Source: Phalacrocorax aristotelis
Lineage: Eukaryota > Chordata > Aves > Suliformes > Phalacrocoracidae
Assembly (NCBI RefSeq): GCF_949628215.1
Contig: NC_134279.1
Coordinates: 83,137,517-83,201,516 of the forward strand
Direction: 5' to 3'
Length of the DNA stretch: 64,000 nt
Below the pieces are notes generated by a model. The model was not told where the DNA came from. It searched no databases and saw only the letters and a list, made by a program, of their open reading frames with translations. Every line of letters begins with the position of its first letter. Within the stretch, counting starts at the first letter, position 1. Shown piece after piece: positions 1 through 10,840 of this stretch. The translations under genes were made by a program, and so were the position numbers.

Positions 1-1304
1 ATCCATCGGCTTGTGCGTCTGCCTCTGTAGAATACGCTAAATGGCTCTAAACGGCTCTCGCTGTTTTCCAAACACTATTTCAGGCTCTGGAAATACCTAT
101 CCCGTGGCCTTATAAAAATAGTTCTAATCAACCACCCAAATTGCCGGCTTATTTCACGGGCCAAATTAGTTTTGCAGGTGACGCCGCTAGACAGGAGGAA
201 CGACGGCGCCTTTTGGGGGGAACATCTCTGGAAGTCGGTGCGTTTGTAAAGCTGAGCAAACCTTCTCGGTGGGCGCTGGCAGCACCCGAGGCCACCTCCT
301 CCATCCCCTTGTCCCTGCTTTTTGTGTTCCCTGCCTTGGGCAGAGACCCCAATGTCACTGGTTTCTTCTGCATCCCTCCTTTGGATGGGATCCTGCAAGC
401 TGCGCTGGAGTAAGTCTTCTCCTGGGAGGCTGGCGCAGGTGCCAGGGTGGAGAGGAGCCATGAGGGCAGCAAATGAGCGGAAAAAAGCAGCCCGCTTTGC
501 TCAAAAGCTTTCCTGAGTGCTGCAGCATGAGCAGCTCTTGCATCCCCCAAGCTCCCCCTTTCTCTGGGTGAGGACCAAACCCAGGACAAGTAAACGATGG
601 GAAGCACAAAACCGCATCTTGGTGCCCCCCTCGCCCACTCTTCCCAAATCCCCATCTCCTCTTGTGTTCCTCGGACCATCCAAGAGGCGCTCCCCTCCGC
701 AAAGCTTTTCTTTTTATTTTATCTTTGCTGCCTGGTGGCTTTCTCGTTCACCCGCAGCCCCTCAAAGAACTTCATGCCACCTCCAAACGAGGCCTTACCT
801 CCTCGGCCCCTGCCCCTAATGAACATTAAAGAGGTCTTTAATGAGGAAAGTGGCATGTTTCCAGCCTTGCAAGCAGAAAAAGGCCATTTATGCAGCAAAG
901 CAGCAGCAGGGCCAGCGCCGGAGCTGCTTGGTCCCCGCTCGGAGCTCGGACTGCCCGTGGGTATCACAGCCGTCCTCCCGCATCCCGCAGGTGTTTGAAT
1001 CCTTGAAGGAAGCAAGCCCAATCTTTTTGTTTCCTATATATATATGTATAAGAAAAAAAAGTAGTTCCAGGTCTGAGCCTGCCTCCTGCAAAGCCAGGCA
1101 AGGGCACTGCAGTGTGTTTTCTGTTTACAGTAGAGCTTAAAGAAATAAGCATCAGTTACATAGGGGGAAAAATGAGAACGCAGTCAAATTGGACCCCAGG
1201 GCAAGGCTCGCCGAGAACAATAGATCTGCTAAACAAAACCACCGAGGATAAGGAGGAAGTTATCATGAAAAGCGGGGGATATATTAGTTTAGTTTTGAGT
1301 GTTT

Positions 1305-1327
1305 AAAAAAAAAAAAAAAAAAAAAAA
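1305..1327 (+). repeat. Poly(A) run, 23 bases
   Basis: Uninterrupted A run. No retroelement body is recognisable on its 5' side, so it is listed as a simple repeat and not as a retrotransposon tail. Confidence 0.9.
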
Positions 1328-1360
1328 GGAAGGTATTTCAAGCACTTGAACTTGAGCGTA

Positions 1361-2050
1361 TCTATTTCGCCGCCCAGACGCTCTCTTCTCGAACGACCGA
1401 GTGACCTCTGCGGCAGGAATCGCCGCCGCCAGCGCGGATGCCGAGCTCTCCCTTTCCTTACATGTCAGCTGGGAGATGAAGAGGCGGCCGCCTCTGCCTC
1501 CCGTCACGCGTGTGTCTCGAAAATCAACGGGGAGGACAGCAACGGGCTGCAGTGCTTTGCGTGAAGAGGGCAGCCAGAGTTTAGGGGGCCACGGCCTGAG
1601 AAAAGTTTCCTGCTGGGTGAAGGGACCGCCGGGCCCGTTATCGTGCCTTGCTGCTCTTTTCTTTTTGCTTTTTTCTTGGGTCTTTGGAGCAGAAAGCCGT
1701 GCAAGCCCTCCACGGGTCATCCCCGCTTGCGGTGGGCACCCGGAGCCGCTCGCTCCAGCGGGAGCTGCCGCAGAGCCCGTACACAACTCATTGCACGCAC
1801 AGGAGCACAGGGCGGCACGGGAGCTGCGCTGTCTCTCTCCTGTTCCCTCAAATAGCTGCTTCTCCGTCTCCTCCCTGTGCCGGTGCACGCCAGGCTGGTT
1901 CCCAGCGGCTGCCGGCGCTTCCATCGCTCCCCCTGCCCGAGGACGGCGGGAGGAAGTGCGCCGATAATGCTCATTAAATTTATAGCCGCGTTGCGCTGTA
2001 ATGTTTAATCAAGGTTACGTGACTGTGTGCTGCCGCGCAGGGTACAAGTT
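1361..2050. promoter_or_regulatory. CpG-rich patch inside EXOC6B intron
   Basis: The first 200 bases (1361-1560) contain about 22 CpG dinucleotides by hand count, far above the vertebrate background and above the surrounding intron. It leads directly into the double DR5 element. No coding exon is recognisable in it. It could be an orphan CpG island, an enhancer with promoter-like character, or an unannotated alternative promoter. Confidence 0.5.
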
Positions 2051-2102
2051 CAATGCAAGGTGAATCTTGTCTGAGATAATCTGAAAGTTCATTCGGAGGT
2101 GA
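2047..2102 (+). promoter_or_regulatory. Two DR5 retinoic-acid-response-element-like sites
   Basis: Two direct repeats with 5-base spacers use the same half-sites, AGTTCA then AGGTGA: 2047-2052/2058-2063 (spacer ATGCA) and 2086-2091/2097-2102 (spacer TTCGG). Their starts are 39 bases apart. A further perfect AGGTCA half-site lies at 2144-2149. DR5 is the classical RAR/RXR geometry; the second half-sites differ from AGGTCA at one base (C to G). The nearest retinoic-acid gene is CYP26B1, about 50 kb downstream. Binding is inferred from the motif only. Confidence 0.45.
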
Positions 2103-2155
2103 AGGCAGCGGCAGCTTCTCAGAGACCGGCTGGGGTTAGCGAGAGGTCACCTCGT

Positions 2156-2224
2156 TTTATTTTTTTGTTTCTTTTTTTTTATCCCCTTTTTTAATGTGTA
2201 AACAAAAGAAAAAAAAAAAAAAAA
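2156..2224. repeat. T-rich then A-rich low-complexity tract
   Basis: An interrupted T run is followed by an A run of about 17 bases, with a short inverted-repeat character between them. It lies directly after the CpG/DR5 region. Confidence 0.7.
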
Positions 2225-5028
2225 GCAACTTTGCAGAGGACTTGGCATCAGCTGAGCAACAGGAAAGATAATGGTGGCGTCCTGGCCCCCGCGGTGTGGT
2301 TTGGTACCCGGCGAGTGCCAGGCTGCGGGGCTCGGGGAAGGTGATGCCGGTGCCTTTAGGGACGGCGGGAGCGGTTTCGCTCAAATATCATGGCCTTCTC
2401 GTACCGTGGAAAGGAGGGACCTTCATTGCTGAGCCCAGAAAGGTGTCGCTGGCTCGCCTGTCCCTGCTCCCCACTGCCGGGGGGAACCCCCCGACGGGGA
2501 AAACACCACGCGGTGCCCCTCGTCGGGGTATCTGGGCACCACGTCCTGGCTGCCGGTGGCACCAAGCGGGGCTGCGTGTATATGAAAACGTGGCTTGGTT
2601 GCCTGGGCAGACCCTGGTCGCTCCGCAGGTACCTAGCCTTGCTGCCGAACCGTCAGCGGACAGGGAGCATTAACCCCTCCCGGCCCAGAACCTTTCAAGC
2701 TGTGAATACCTGCTCTGTGGAATAATCAGGAACATTTTCCCCTAGAAAGGTGGCATTTAAAGTGATTTTGGTTTTTTCACCTTTGATACTGTAGGGTCAG
2801 TGACGGAGGTGGTTGTGTACAGGCTTATTCGGAGGACTGCTGCTTTTTTCCCCTCTCAACCCACTGTCCTGTGTTTAAGGGGTTTTGTGCTTTTTTTTTC
2901 CTGCTCTTGTTAACTCTTCTCCTTCCTTACCAAAGCATCCTGACCTGCAGCTGAGATTTTAGGATTTTCCATGTTATTCCTTCACGTTTTCTTTGGAGCT
3001 GCTGATTCTGAAGGGTGGGTCGGGCACGGCGAGTCAGATAAATGCATGTGGCTATATGCACCCGGACTTTAGCAGCAGAGGAGGTATGTCTGTATACAAG
3101 GGGTACCTGCGCAGGCGGTGCCATCACCTCCCAACCGGGACCAGGGGGAGCTTTTACTATCAGCAAATCCAGCTTCTTCTCCCCCTAATAGCTTCAAAAC
3201 TGCTTCTAAGAATAGCTGTCTACAAGCTGAGTGCTTTCCAAGCACTGCATCCCAGATTTGGTCCCCGTAACCTTGGATGCTGACCCCAGGCATTTAGTCA
3301 GGCTCCATACCGTGCCGGGCAGAGGGATGGACGCACCTCCTGGCCGTGCCCACCGAAGGTCGGAGCCGGAGAGGCTACCGGGGGGATGCTTGTAAAGGAG
3401 ACATCTTTGCTTCAGGAATGTATCCCCCTTTGTGACGGTTAAATGGAAACGCAAAGTGTTATTCAATAGCGGTCCCTGGAGAACGGTCTTCCGAGGCGCT
3501 CTCATTTCTTTTGGCCGCTGCCCAGTATTGTCTCTTTGTCTTACGCAGATTGTAGGATCTGGAGGGTAGAAATACGGTCGCCTTCTCTGGACGGAAAGCA
3601 CCATGCAAGCTTGTGAACCTGCGTGGAGAATCTGATGAGTCTCAATAATTATTTTTATGAGTGCAAATTGACTCCTAAATCCAGCAGGGCAGAGATCCCT
3701 TTTGTTCTTTTGGCCATTTATAAGACCCCCCACTGGGTGCTTATCACTACAACCGACTGAATTTATTCCGAAACACCAAAATCCCAGTGTTTTGTACCAA
3801 ATAATTTTCATGCCTTGTTTTTTTGTTTCCCAAGCAGCATTGCACGGTGCTTTGCGATGGTCAGAGAAACTTGGGATTTCCCTAGAATTCAGTTTAGCCT
3901 TCCTTGCGGGCAAGCCGCCAGTGAATGACTAAAGCCATGATCTTGCACCATCAAAGTCAGTGGGAGCGTGAACGAGGCTGGTAGGGACTTTCCAGCCATC
4001 TTCAAGACTGTCACCATAACACGACGTGCTAATCCTCAGCGTCTCCACCCTTCGCTCTTGGGCTGCTTTGCAGCACTTCTCTTGAAGCCCGACAACCCTT
4101 CGTGGCTCCTTCATGTGGTTTCGTGTCGCAGGCTGGGAGGAGAAGGTGGATTCCTCAAAGCCTTGTTTAACCCAAAAGGGAGGTTTTTTTGCCATAAGTG
4201 CGGAAGTGAGCTACACAACCTTTTTCAGGTAAAATTGTGTTTGTTAAGATTTTAACGAGACCCGTGGAATAAATACCTTCTGAAACAGTGGAGAAGTCAA
4301 AACGTGTAATTACAGCGTTACTTCAAAGCAGGTGGAAAGCCAGAGGTTTTCCTCCTAATAAACGATGAACCAGAAGACCTTTCTGCACACACAGTGCAGG
4401 CAGAAAGCTTTCTGGAGACCTTCCCCTGCAAGTCTGATATAAGAAATATAAAAACCTATAAACAGGCAATAACACAAATCTGAAAATAATCCAGACTGCA
4501 CAGATTAGGGCTTTGTTGGTCTCAGACCTTTCTCTGTTACATACTGTCCCATCTGCCATAAATCTTTCCAGATTCTGCTCGTGTTTTCCAAGAACTGTTT
4601 CACTTTTGCAGATGTAAGTAAACAGAAGGAAAAAATAAAAAGGACAGCTAAAATTGCTGCCTTAACTTGCAAAATGAATCCAGTTAAAATGTGAGATGAG
4701 GAACTTGAAATCGGTTCTTGTCCCTCCCATGTGAGCGTGGAAGGACAGCCCCGGGTGGGACATCTGCCCAGGAGACCTGGAGGGGTCACCTGAGTGTAGT
4801 TAATGTGCCTTACAGAGAGGTCCAGTACTCTCTGACCTACAGTAGCTCCTAGAAGTCCATCTCTCTCTTGCAGGCGGGTCTGGTAAGCGCCTAAAATAAG
4901 ATTGACCTTCCCTGAGCTCCATGTGTGTCAATCCCTTGGTTTGTGCATCGCATTGGCTTGTGCAACATCAGGTTACTGCGGGTGCTACCCACCCCCCCAC
5001 GCAAAGCACACGCAATGCTTCTCCCAAG

Positions 5029-5307
5029 TCACCAGGGACAGGACGAGAGGGAACGGCCTCAGGCTGCGTCAGGGGAGGTTTAGGTTGGAGATGAGGGAAA
5101 ATGCCTTCCCTGCCAGAGCGGTCAGGCCCTGGCACAGGCTGCCCAGAGAAGTGGGGGAGTCACCGTCCCTGGGGGGGTGCAAACACCGTGCGGACGTGGC
5201 GCTTGGGGACGTGGTTTAGGAGGCCTGGGGGTGTTGGGTTGGGGGTTGGACTTGATGATCCCAGAGGTCTTTTCCAACCTTAACGATTCTGTGATTCTGC
5301 GATTCAA
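5029..5307 (+). mobile_element. CR1 LINE, 5'-truncated, sense
   Basis: Matches the bird CR1 3' region read in sense: the segment around accagggacaggacgagag, then the conserved 'gttggacttgatgatcccagag' region and 'cttttccaacctta' with degenerate GATTCTGT octamer repeats at the end (5285-5305). Only the 3' untranslated part of CR1 is present, so it encodes no reverse transcriptase. Confidence 0.85.
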
Positions 5308-6384
5308 TACCTAGAGCAAATCTTAGTTTCCAGTGAAACTGGTGACAAACCTGCTACTGCTTTCATTTAGGCCACGATTTTACCCTCTGTGTCTTTCACA
5401 AGGAAACGAACAAACATCATGTTCCAATTCCTGGTGCATTTTCTTCTTAGCAATGCTATTGTCCAAACCCACGTCTCCCCATGAGTTAGAGTATTTCTTT
5501 CTCTTTCAGTATTACTTTCCCACGAGGCATAATTGAAACCTCACCAAAATAAATTATTTTGAATGTACTTGTCTGTGGCTGCTGATGTTGGAAACTCTTC
5601 GGGCTTTTGTACTCCGTAGCAATTACTGGCTGGCTGGTGGTAGGGGCTGCTCAGCCGGTGGTGGGGATGGGTTGTGGGCAAGCTTAGGCACGGGCAAACT
5701 GGGAATTGGCACTGGTTTGGATTGAGTGGTTTCTTCTGCTTTTATGGAGGTACCCAGCAGGCCCAGGTCTTACCTGGGTGTTTTCTGGCCCCGCTAGAAG
5801 CATCTTGTCCCTTCGTACAGGCAGGTTTAGGTGGGACGATGGTAGGACCCAAGTCCTGCCGTCCTCTGAGCCTCTTGTTGTCACCTTTATCGAAGGAGCT
5901 GTGGTGTTAAATCAGCAAAATGAGCTTTTTGAAGAAAAGATCTCAGAAGGTTTGTAAGCTAACGGTGTGATCTCTTGCAAACTGAAGCACAGATGGTTTG
6001 TAGAAGGTGTCAGATCAAAGGCTGTTCATTCTGTGTGCTGCCTGCAGCAAAGACTGGGGAAGAAGAACATCAGACTTAGAGGTTGTAAGGATAAGGAGGG
6101 ATAACGGACCTTTTCAGAGCTGGGTTCAGCTTGGTTCTGAAAAAATCCCCTCCTTCTGCCCCCAGAAAGCAAGGGCAGTTGCTCATGAACATGACCCTCA
6201 GCAGGTTTCAGGGCAGGAGTGCTGCCTCCAGCTGGGAAACCCCCAAACCTGACTGAATTAACACTTCTCTGCACCCTGGTGTCCAGGGGACGTAAAGCTC
6301 ATCACAAAAGCTTGACTATAAACCTGAGGCATAGCTGTCACTTGTTGATCTGAACCTCCCCCAAAAGCCCACCGCAAGGAAGAT

Positions 6385-6541
6385 CTCGGGAAGGTCAAGC
6401 AAGGTGGCCCAGGGTGCTGGGCCATCTTGTTCAGGGTGCTGGGCCATCTTGTCTAGACTATGCTTTGCCAAGAAAGATTAGACCAGATGATCCTTGAGGT
6501 CCCTTCCAACCTGGTATTCTATGATTCTATGATTCTATGAT
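6385..6541 (+). mobile_element. Short CR1 3' end with internal 22-bp duplication
   Basis: The last ~90 bases match the CR1 3' end (agaccagatgatccttgagg ...) followed by three copies of the (ATTCTATG) tail at 6511-6541. A 22-base segment at 6410-6431 is repeated at 6432-6453, differing only in the last base. The left boundary is uncertain. Confidence 0.75.
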
Positions 6542-7194
6542 CTCACGCACCCGCTGTCGGCACCACCTAGACCCATGCCAGGCTCCTCCAGACGCCTGGC
6601 TGTCTCCTGCTTTAAGATGCAGCAAGTTAACTCTCATTCCCTTCACTCAGTTGGATGTGAGAAGTCCGGGATAATTGCATTTAAATTTGTTGTAACAGGT
6701 TGTAAGATTTGCCAGCTAATGGTCTTGAGTCGTCTTTCCCTTTTCATCCTTCGGTGTGTGTATGCATGCGTGCTGATGGTGTTTGTTTGGGGTTTTTTTT
6801 AATAGCAGATGGTGCTTTGCAGAAGGCACGTCAGGCAGTAACACCTCTCAGCCCAGCTCCGGCCGGCTCCAACGTGTGTCCCTGAGCACCACAGAGAGTC
6901 AACAACTGCTAGTAGAGAAGAGTCTCCTGCTGTATGTGTGCTTGGAGGAAGAAGAACTAAAATAGATGCAGGGACATGAGAATTCCCTGATTTGGGCTTT
7001 TATCAAAGAGAATGTTTAGCTCTTTATTCAATGTTTCCAACCAGTCCTCAGAACGTGCCTTTGCTGGTGGATCTACTGATACTCTGATGGTGTTGGCAGA
7101 GGAAAGTCCTTTTTGAGCCATCTTGATGCTCTGTCTTGTCACTGGGAGTAAATATTGTGCTGGATGAGAGGGGAAAGGCTGTTTGCTTCTGGGA

Positions 7195-7565
7195 TAGAAT
7201 CATAGAACCATAGAACAGCCCAGATTAGAAGGGACCTTGAAAGATCATCTGGTCCAACCTTTCATGGGAAGGGAAGCCTAGATGAGGTGATCTAGCACCC
7301 TGTCCAATCGCATCTTGAAAACCTCCAGCAACGGGGACTCTACCACATCCCTGGGGAAGTTGTTCCGGTGAATGATTGTTCTCCTGTAAGAAATTTCTTT
7401 CTTATATTGAGATGAAATCACTCCTGATGTACCTTCGAGACATCACCCCTTGTCTTCTTCTTGTGGCTCCTTGTGAAGAGAGAGCCTCCACCCTCCCTGT
7501 AGCCACCCTTTAAGTACTGGAATACTGTGACAAAGTCCCCCCTGAGCCTTCGCTTCTCCAGGAAG
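7195..7565 (-). mobile_element. CR1 LINE fragment, antisense
   Basis: Begins with the reverse-complemented octamer tail (atagaatcatagaaccatag) and continues with antisense CR1 landmarks such as 'gatcatctggtccaacc', 'aaatttctttcttatatt' and 'catcaccccttgtcttc'. It ends near 'cttctccagga'. 5'-truncated and without coding capacity. Confidence 0.88.
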
Positions 7566-9300
7566 GAGACCTAGACCTTGAAATACAGTGAGCGTTAGTG
7601 TTCAGGATGGGGTTGTTTCTCCTTCCTCCATCCAGTTACTGTGTACTTGCACCAGGTTGCCTCTGGTGAGGGCTCTTTTACAAATACTGACAGTTCATGT
7701 GGGATTTCAGCGCCAAGAAGTCAGGATATTAAAAAGCGAAAGGGCTGGGGCGTGGGGAAAGACACGGATGCAAGCGCAGAGGTGATGAAGCCTCTTTTGA
7801 CCTTAACAGAAACAAAATGTGTGTCTGTTAGCAACCAAATCCCTCCAGCAGGGACCGGTAAAAACCAAAACCTTTGCTTGCTGGGGAGCAGAGAGTTGTG
7901 GTTTCCATTTCTGGCCAGACGGCTGGCTGCCCTCGTGTTTTGGAGCAGCTCCGGTTATGAACAGTTGCTCTTCACTTTTAATTTGGCTGAGTTTCGCTTC
8001 CTGCTCCAGGGGATGTTACATCGTGTCTGGTGTCCTGGTGGTTCCGTCCCGAGAAGCTCTTCCCCATGCCAACAGGGGATGATCACACTCCTCTTCCAGT
8101 AGACACGTCCGTGAGGCCGGAGCATTTGGTGCATCTCAGGTGGCAGTTTCCGGCAGGTCAGAAGCGTTTGGGTGCAACTCCCTGTTTGTGGATGCTCAGA
8201 GTGGTGCTGCATCACTTCACAGGAGGGAAAAGAAAAAATTAGAAGGGCCAGGTGTTACACGAAGTCAGGGAATTCAGGACTTTCCATCTGTCCTGCAGTA
8301 AGCTTGAGCTTCAGTAACTTGAGCTGCACGTCTTAGGCTTGAGGAGGGGAGGAGAGGTCCTTGGGGCCGAGACGGCCCCGTATTTAGAGTTATCCCTGCA
8401 ACATCATCCTGATCTCTCTGAGACAGGACAGGGGTTTTTTGGCGTGGGTTTATTTTCATCTTAGAAAACATGAGTCTCCCTTTCCTGCCATCTTCTTTAT
8501 CTCCAGCCACCGTGCATCACCTCCCAGGGTTGTGCTGTGATGCTGGTGCAAGCGTGCAAATGCTGGTGCTTTCTTTGATCTTGTTCCAGGGGCACTGGCA
8601 GAGCTTGCAAACTGTGTTTTGAATCAGTTTGGCTTCACATTACATTATTTCTGGCTTGGCTGAAAGCATTTTATCCAGATTCAGCGCTCTCGTGTCAGAC
8701 AGAACACACTGTCCCGCTTTGCTTTGCACCTGGAGGGAGAAGCTTGCAAAGTCACGGCGATGTCCCCGTTCCCTTTGCCACCAGCGTGGAATTAAGTTGC
8801 AACCATCCTTTCCCTGTACTTGATGTGAGGGCCATAAAAACATGCCTCTGCTTTGAAACAAATAACATTTCTGAAGAGTTTGAGATGGTGATATTACAAG
8901 GGGAGTGGAAAGGAAGTGTTTTTCAAGGTGGACCTGAGGGAAATGGGGAGAAAGTGCTTCTTGGCCCCAGCCAAGAGGAGCCTGGGGCAGGGTTGGGAAC
9001 TGGTTCCCAGTTTAATTCTTTCTTTCCAGCATTGCCCTCACTTGAATCACCATTTGAGTAGAAGTTCAGATATATGTCTAAACCCAGGTCTTTTTAATGC
9101 TTTTCTTTTGGTGGCATATTCAAACCCTTCTCCATTTCTTCGTTTTTATAAATATACACGCGAACCTCTCCCCGCTCCTGCGGCAAAGACCTTCTCGTGC
9201 CCCGGGAAGCTGCAGGTTCGCAGCCCTGCACACAGCACCTCTGCAGCTTTCTGAGCTTATTCTGCTTTCATATCATTGCGGTAAAAGCTCCTCGGGTTTT

Positions 9301-9315
9301 CCCCCCCCCCCCCCC
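9301..9315 (+). repeat. Poly(C) run, 15 bases
   Basis: An uninterrupted C run inside a pyrimidine-rich stretch. Such runs are prone to assembly and length error. Confidence 0.9.
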
Positions 9316-9884
9316 TCTTTTCCTTTCCCCCCAGTGTATGTCCTGTCGAGTTTGATTTATAGCCTTGAAAAGGAGACTGTAGTTTGAAGAATTAATGGTA
9401 TTTGCATATTTTGTTTGGAATCTCCCCCGGCAGGCCCGCTGCAGCCCAGCGCCGCTGCACAGGCGGGTTTTTCCTCTCCTTTTTCTTTTATTTTTTTTTT
9501 CGGTCGTTCAGATTTAGCAGCAGAGGTGAAAAGTTTAAACAGTAAAACCAATAAAACCACATTTATGTGACAGATAAATCGTTTCGAGACAGCTTGCCCT
9601 GAGCCGTCAGGCTTCCTCCTGCAAGACCTCTCTGCTACGGAGCACGACCCGCGGCAGAGCCCTGCAAGCGCCGGCGATGCCCTGCGCTGCCCGGCAGCCG
9701 GGGGCCAAAGGTGCCGGCCCCGGCTATCCTCGGACCTGCCTCGCCGGCAAGATTGATGTGGGCAAACAGTTGTAAAATACACAAGCTATCCGTCACTGTC
9801 GTGAGCCGGCCGGGGGGAGTCTGGCTCTGCCAGCGCTCGGGGAGGGTCCAGCCTCCGGGAGCGGATTTAGGATGGGGCTTATTT

Positions 9885-10345
9885 AGAACCATAGAATCAT
9901 TTAGGTTGGAAAAGACCCTTTAGATCATCGAGTCCAGCCATTAACCCAGCCCTGCCAAGTCCACCACTAAACCATGTCCCTAAGCACAACATCTACACGT
10001 CTTTTAAATACCCCCAGGGACGGTGACTCCCCCGCCTCTCTGGGCAGCCTGTGCCAGGGCCTGACAACCTTTTTGGTGAAGACATTTTTCCTTGTCTTTG
10101 GTGAAGACAAGGGCCATTTCCTCTCATCCTATCACTGGTAACTTGGGAGCAGAGACCAACCCCCCCTCACTCCAGCCCCTCTCAGGCAGTTGCAGAGAGC
10201 GAGAAGGGCTCCTCTCAGCTGCTGGCCTCCCTGGCCGCCTGGGCACTGCTGGCTCATGCTCAGCCGGCTGTCAGCCAGCACCCCCGTGTCTCTCAGATGT
10301 GCCTGTTGCACTCTCGTCACAATGCCTGCAGCTGGGGCTACCCAA
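9885..10345 (-). mobile_element. CR1 LINE fragment, antisense (longer copy)
   Basis: Starts with 'agaaccatagaatcatttag' and runs through antisense CR1 landmarks (gatcatcgagtccagcc; gcctctctgggcagcctgtg). It then continues into the more 5' CR1 portion around 'gggcactgctggctcatgct' and 'agccggctgtcagccagcac'. A short duplicated phrase (tttggtgaagaca, near 10070-10110) interrupts it. It abuts the next CR1 copy in the same orientation. Confidence 0.85.
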
Positions 10346-10368
10346 ACAGTGTGATGGATGAAGGTAAA

Positions 10369-10840
10369 ATCATAGAATCACAGAATGGTTTGGGTTGGAG
10401 GGGACCTTTGAAGATCACCTAGTCCAACCCCCTGCCATGGGCAGGGACACCTTCCACTAGACCAGGTTGCTCAAAGCCTTGTCCAACCTGATCTTGAACA
10501 CTGCCAGTGATGGGCTGTCCACAGCTTCTCTGGGCAACCTGGGCCAGGGTTTTATCACCCTCAGAGTAAAAAATTTCTTTCTTATATCCGGTCTAAATCT
10601 CCCCTCCTTTAGTTTCAAACCATCACCCCTTGTCCTGTCACCACAGGCCTTGCTAAAGAGGCTGCCCCCATCCTTCCTAGAGTCCCCCTTTAAGCCCTGG
10701 GAGGCCGCAATAAGGTCTCCCCGCAGCCTTCTCTTCCCCGGGCTGAACCACCCCAACTCTCCCAGCCTGGCCTCGCAGCAGAGGGGCTCCAGCCCTCGGA
10801 GTGTTTCCGTGCCCCCTCTGGCCCCGCTCCAACAGCTCCC
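10369..10840 (-). mobile_element. CR1 LINE fragment, antisense, well preserved
   Basis: Opens with 'atcatagaatcacagaatgg' and keeps nearly all antisense CR1 3' landmarks in order ('gatcacctagtccaaccccc', 'ttctctgggcaacctg', 'aaatttctttcttatatcc', 'catcaccccttgtcctgtc'). It appears less diverged than the copies at 24-27 kb, so probably younger. The overlapping minus-strand open frame is CR1 3' non-coding sequence. Confidence 0.9.

Noticed and set aside
1305..1327. Processed pseudogene or retroelement tail
   Set aside because: No retroelement or coding body and no target-site duplication could be identified beside the A run.
3206..3913. 235-codon minus-strand open frame in the EXOC6B intron
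   Set aside because: No recognisable family, repeat-like composition or splice context; treated as chance.
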